From AC-50 sp035640455 (GTDB lineage: Bacteria > Actinomycetota > Thermoleophilia > Gaiellales > Gaiellaceae): a DNA stretch of 59,635 bases. The position numbers were made by a program, and so were the translations under genes. The stretch's first letter is position 1, and each line of letters opens with the position of its first letter. Shown here piece by piece: positions 57,183-59,635 of the stretch. The stretch is from assembly GCA_035640455.1 (NCBI GenBank), contig DASQWB010000063.1, forward strand, positions 1 through 59,635, read 5' to 3'. The notes under the pieces were generated by a model. The model was not told where the DNA came from, did not search any database, and saw only the letters and a list, made by a program, of their open reading frames with translations.

Positions 57183-58222
57183 GCGGCCACGACGTCGTCG
57201 TGGTCGGCGGCGGGATCGCCGGGACGAGCTGCGCCTTCCACCTGCGCCGGCTCAGCGCGGGCCGCGTGCTCGTGCTCGAGCGCGGGTCGCTCGCGGCCGG
57301 CTCCTCCTCGCGCTCGACCGGCTTCGTCGAGACCGGCTACCGCGAGCGCTGGCGCGTCGAGGCCACGCTTCGCTCGCGCCGTCTCGTCGAGCAGCTCAAC
57401 GACGTTCCTTTCGTTCGCTGCGGCAAGCTCCTGCTCGGCCCGAACCGCGCCGCCTTGCAGGAGGCGCTGGCCCTGCGGCGGGAGCTCGGAGCGCCGGACG
57501 GAGCCGTGCTCGCGGCGGACGAGGTTCGCGCCCTGGCTCCCGAGCTTCGCACCGACGCGCCCGCTCTCTGGTGCGAGGGCGACGGGCACACCGACGGGCC
57601 GCTCCTCTGCGCGGCGCTCGCGGAAGGCATCGAGGTGCGCCAGGGCACGGAGGTCGTCTCGGTCGCGGTCGCGCGCGGCCGCGTCAGAGGCGTCGGGACC
57701 CGCGAGGGCGACGTCGCCTGCGGAGCCCTCGTGAACGCCGCCGGCGCCCGGGCCCGCCGCCTCGGCGAGCTTGCCGGCGTCGAGGTGCCCGTCGACGGCT
57801 ACCGCCGCCAGGTCGCCGTGCTCGAGGCCGAGCGGACGGCGCTCCCGCTCGTCGCGGAGGAGCTCGACGACGGCGAGGTGCTGTACCTCCGCTCCGAAGG
57901 CGAGCGGCGCATCCTCGCCGGCCTGCACTCGGAGATGACGAACGAGCAGCCGGCCGACCCGGACGGCTACGCGGAGACGACCGACCGGGCGTTCGAAGAT
58001 CGCATCGCCGACCTGCTCGCCGAGCGACTCGTCGACGGCGCCTCGCTCCGCCTGCGCGGCGGCTGGGCCGGCCTGTACCCGATTGCCGCCGGCGGCGCGC
58101 CCATCGTCGTGGAGACCGAGGTCGCCGGCTTCTTCGTCCTCGCGGGCCTCGGCGGCAACGGCATCCAGCTCGGCCCGGCCCTCGGCGAGGACCTGGCCCA
58201 CCTCGTGCTCGCCTCAGCGTGA
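57179..58222 (+). CDS. FAD-dependent amine/amino acid oxidase (DAO family)
   Basis: A 347-residue flavoprotein. The FAD motif is VVVVGGGIAGTSCAFHLRRL, later GALVNAAGARARRLGEL, and the C-terminal GGWAGLYPIAAGGAPIVVET and FFVLAGLGGNGIQLGPALGE complete the DAO signature. These oxidise glycine, sarcosine, proline or D-amino acids, often with oxygen. The GTG overlaps the upstream stop. The substrate is open. Confidence 0.9.
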   Translation: MSGHDVVVVGGGIAGTSCAFHLRRLSAGRVLVLERGSLAAGSSSRSTGFVETGYRERWRVEATLRSRRLVEQLNDVPFVRCGKLLLGPNRAALQEALALRRELGAPDGAVLAADEVRALAPELRTDAPALWCEGDGHTDGPLLCAALAEGIEVRQGTEVVSVAVARGRVRGVGTREGDVACGALVNAAGARARRLGELAGVEVPVDGYRRQVAVLEAERTALPLVAEELDDGEVLYLRSEGERRILAGLHSEMTNEQPADPDGYAETTDRAFEDRIADLLAERLVDGASLRLRGGWAGLYPIAAGGAPIVVETEVAGFFVLAGLGGNGIQLGPALGEDLAHLVLASA

Positions 58223-58228
58223 GCCCGC

Positions 58229-59635
58229 TCAGCTCGTGCGGCGGAAGACGGCGACGTCTCCGTCCCGGCAGCAGTTCTGGCCGGCGAAGCCGCTCGTATA
58301 GACGTTGCGGCCGTCCGGACTGATCGCGAGTCCGCTGGCGGTCTCGAGCCCGCGCGCCTTCATGCACGCCCCGCGCGAGCCGGTCTCGGTGATGCACCCG
58401 AGGCGCGTCAGCGTCCCGTTCGCCGTGTTGCGGGAGAAGACCGTGACGCCGCCCGGCTGCGTCGACCGGCCGATGTTGAAGGCGAAGTAGAGGTTCCTCC
58501 CGTCCGGGCTGAGCACGATGCTCGTCTGCGGCTCGGTGCCGGTGTCGCCGGCGCACGGACGGCCGGGCGGCCCGCTCGCGTCGATGCAGCCGCCCGGGGC
58601 CGGTAGCTGGGTCAGGCCGCCGGTGGCTACGTTCCTCGAGAAGACGGTGAGGTCTCCGCAGGATCCGAGGTAGAGGTACCTTCCGTCACGGCTCGGCGCG
58701 AGCGAGTAGCAGAACGCGGGGCCCACAAGGCTCGGCGCGGCCGTGCACCCCGTCCCGCCGAGCGCGGGGGTCGCGATGCAGCCGTCCCTTGTCGCGAGCT
58801 CGGTCAGGCGACCGGTCGAGACATTGCGGCGAAAGACGAGGAGCGCATTGCCCTCGTTACCGCCGGTCAGGGCGTAGACGTTCCGGCCGTCGGCGCTGAG
58901 GGCGAGGACGACAGGCCAGAGGCGCCTGCGGGCGCCGCGGTGCGAGCAGCGAGCCGCCCGCGCGGGCGCGAGCAGACATCCCGCCGTCCCTGGTAGTTGG
59001 CGGAGCACACCGCTGCGGGGATCGCGCGCGAAGACGGCCAAGCCACCGAACGATCCGACGTAGACGTTGCGGCCGTCCGGGCTCACCACCACCGACTCCG
59101 GCCCGAAGAGCGCGCGGCCGGCCGCGCAGCCTCCCCTCGTCGAGGGGCCGAGGCAGCCGTGGCTTCCGGCGAGCTGGTGCACGGCGCCGGTCCTCCTGTC
59201 GCGCGCGAAGACGGCCAGGTCGGAGAAGTTGTCGCTCCGGTCGCCGTGCGGGTCGTACGCCCACGAGGCGAGATAGAGGTTGCGGCCGTCGCGGGGGAGC
59301 GCCGTCGACGTCGGCCAGAGGAGCTTGCCCGGCGAGCACCTCGCGTTCGCGCGAGGCTCGCCGACGACGAGGTGGTAGTCGACGCAGCCCTGCCTGCCGC
59401 TGAGCTGGCGAAGCGCCCCACTGGCTCCTCGTGCGAATACGGCGATCGACGTCTGGCCGGCGACGTAGACGCTGCGGCCGTCCGCGCTCGCAACCACGGC
59501 ACCTCCTCCGATCGCGACCGCGCGCCCGCAGTGCTCCCGATTCGCGGCCGCCCGCAGGCATCCGGCTCGTCCCGCGAGCTGAACGAGCGAGCCCGCCGGC
59601 GCACGCGTACCGGAGCCCGACGCGCCCAGCGCAAC
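58229..59635 (-). CDS. Secreted YVTN/lactonase-type beta-propeller protein, 5' end missing
   Basis: At least 469 residues, open to the right edge, so the start and any signal peptide lie outside the window. Repeats of about 65 residues carry SPDGRNVYVGSFGGLAVF, SADGRNVYALTGGNEGNALL and SPDGRNLYFAFNIGRSTQ, each followed by a G-C-x-n-C stretch (GRAGCLRAAANREHC, GSHGCLGPSTRGGC, PGGCIDASGPPGRPC). This is a seven-bladed propeller with disulfides in the loops. It ends DGDVAVFRRTS and converges with the oxidase gene. Function may be binding or lactonase-like hydrolysis. Confidence 0.85.
   Translation of the reverse strand, partial: VALGASGSGTRAPAGSLVQLAGRAGCLRAAANREHCGRAVAIGGGAVVASADGRSVYVAGQTSIAVFARGASGALRQLSGRQGCVDYHLVVGEPRANARCSPGKLLWPTSTALPRDGRNLYLASWAYDPHGDRSDNFSDLAVFARDRRTGAVHQLAGSHGCLGPSTRGGCAAGRALFGPESVVVSPDGRNVYVGSFGGLAVFARDPRSGVLRQLPGTAGCLLAPARAARCSHRGARRRLWPVVLALSADGRNVYALTGGNEGNALLVFRRNVSTGRLTELATRDGCIATPALGGTGCTAAPSLVGPAFCYSLAPSRDGRYLYLGSCGDLTVFSRNVATGGLTQLPAPGGCIDASGPPGRPCAGDTGTEPQTSIVLSPDGRNLYFAFNIGRSTQPGGVTVFSRNTANGTLTRLGCITETGSRGACMKARGLETASGLAISPDGRNVYTSGFAGQNCCRDGDVAVFRRTS

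Overview
The window is about 59.6 kb of very GC-rich DNA (near 70 % by eye). It has short intergenic gaps, many GTG starts and many 4-base stop/start overlaps. The LexA box type (CGAAC-N4-GTTCG), a type A RNase P RNA and the gene families all point to an actinobacterium. A deep-branching soil class such as Thermoleophilia is my guess, not something the sequence proves. It looks like ordinary chromosome with several decayed genes, not a phage or plasmid.

Layout. 0-5 kb: type IA topoisomerase, a PlsC-like acyltransferase, a stand-alone 5'-3' exonuclease, a DUF6457 protein and a histone-deacetylase-family hydrolase. 5-7.7 kb: a divergent LuxR-type regulator / histidine kinase pair, then a small DUF5678 gene with a decayed retropepsin-like gene. 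7.7-15.3 kb: sbcCD, a KTSC protein, an AT-richer winged-helix gene, RNase P RNA, lexA with its own SOS box and a small zinc-ribbon gene, and an HD-GYP membrane protein. 15.3-21.7 kb: a secreted protein, tRNA-Leu(GAG), the tldD/pmbA pair, secG, a lone receiver protein, a glycosyltransferase, and a REP-type Y1 transposase between two copies of a perfect palindrome. 21.7-30.7 kb: acyl-CoA mutase catalytic subunit, a secreted propeller, a MoaD-MoaE fusion, an M29-like aminopeptidase, a site-2-type protease, a LOG-family protein, selA and selB. 30.7-37 kb: a decayed FAD monooxygenase, a nitrilase and hyuB/hyuA in one operon, a HhH DNA glycosylase and tRNA-Sec (selC). 37-49 kb: a secreted BNR-repeat protein, an aminotransferase with a degenerate HisB-like tail, a polar amino acid ABC importer, an agmatinase-family enzyme, an EEP nuclease, a decayed ECF sigma factor and a DUF1996 protein.

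49-54.3 kb is the most unusual part. A U32-family protein, a glutamine amidotransferase and an aminodeoxychorismate synthase fused to a chorismate-mutase-like domain form one leftward operon. Divergent from it are a 76-residue acidic peptide and a phenylacetate-CoA-ligase-like enzyme. Two of these genes have no ATG, GTG or TTG at the position where homology begins. The amidotransferase lies in the same frame as the U32 gene, separated from it by a single TAG. I infer a chorismate-derived aromatic pathway, possibly with the U32 protein as an oxygen-independent hydroxylase.

54.3-59.6 kb: a class III aminotransferase, a 102-bp tandem repeat array with two hairpins per unit, a two-gene reductase/oxidase operon and a secreted propeller gene that runs off the right edge. 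A diverged single copy of the 102-bp unit lies 36 kb away between pmbA and secG, with base changes that partly keep the hairpins. Selenocysteine insertion genes selA, selB and selC are here, but I see no selD and no clear selenoprotein gene.
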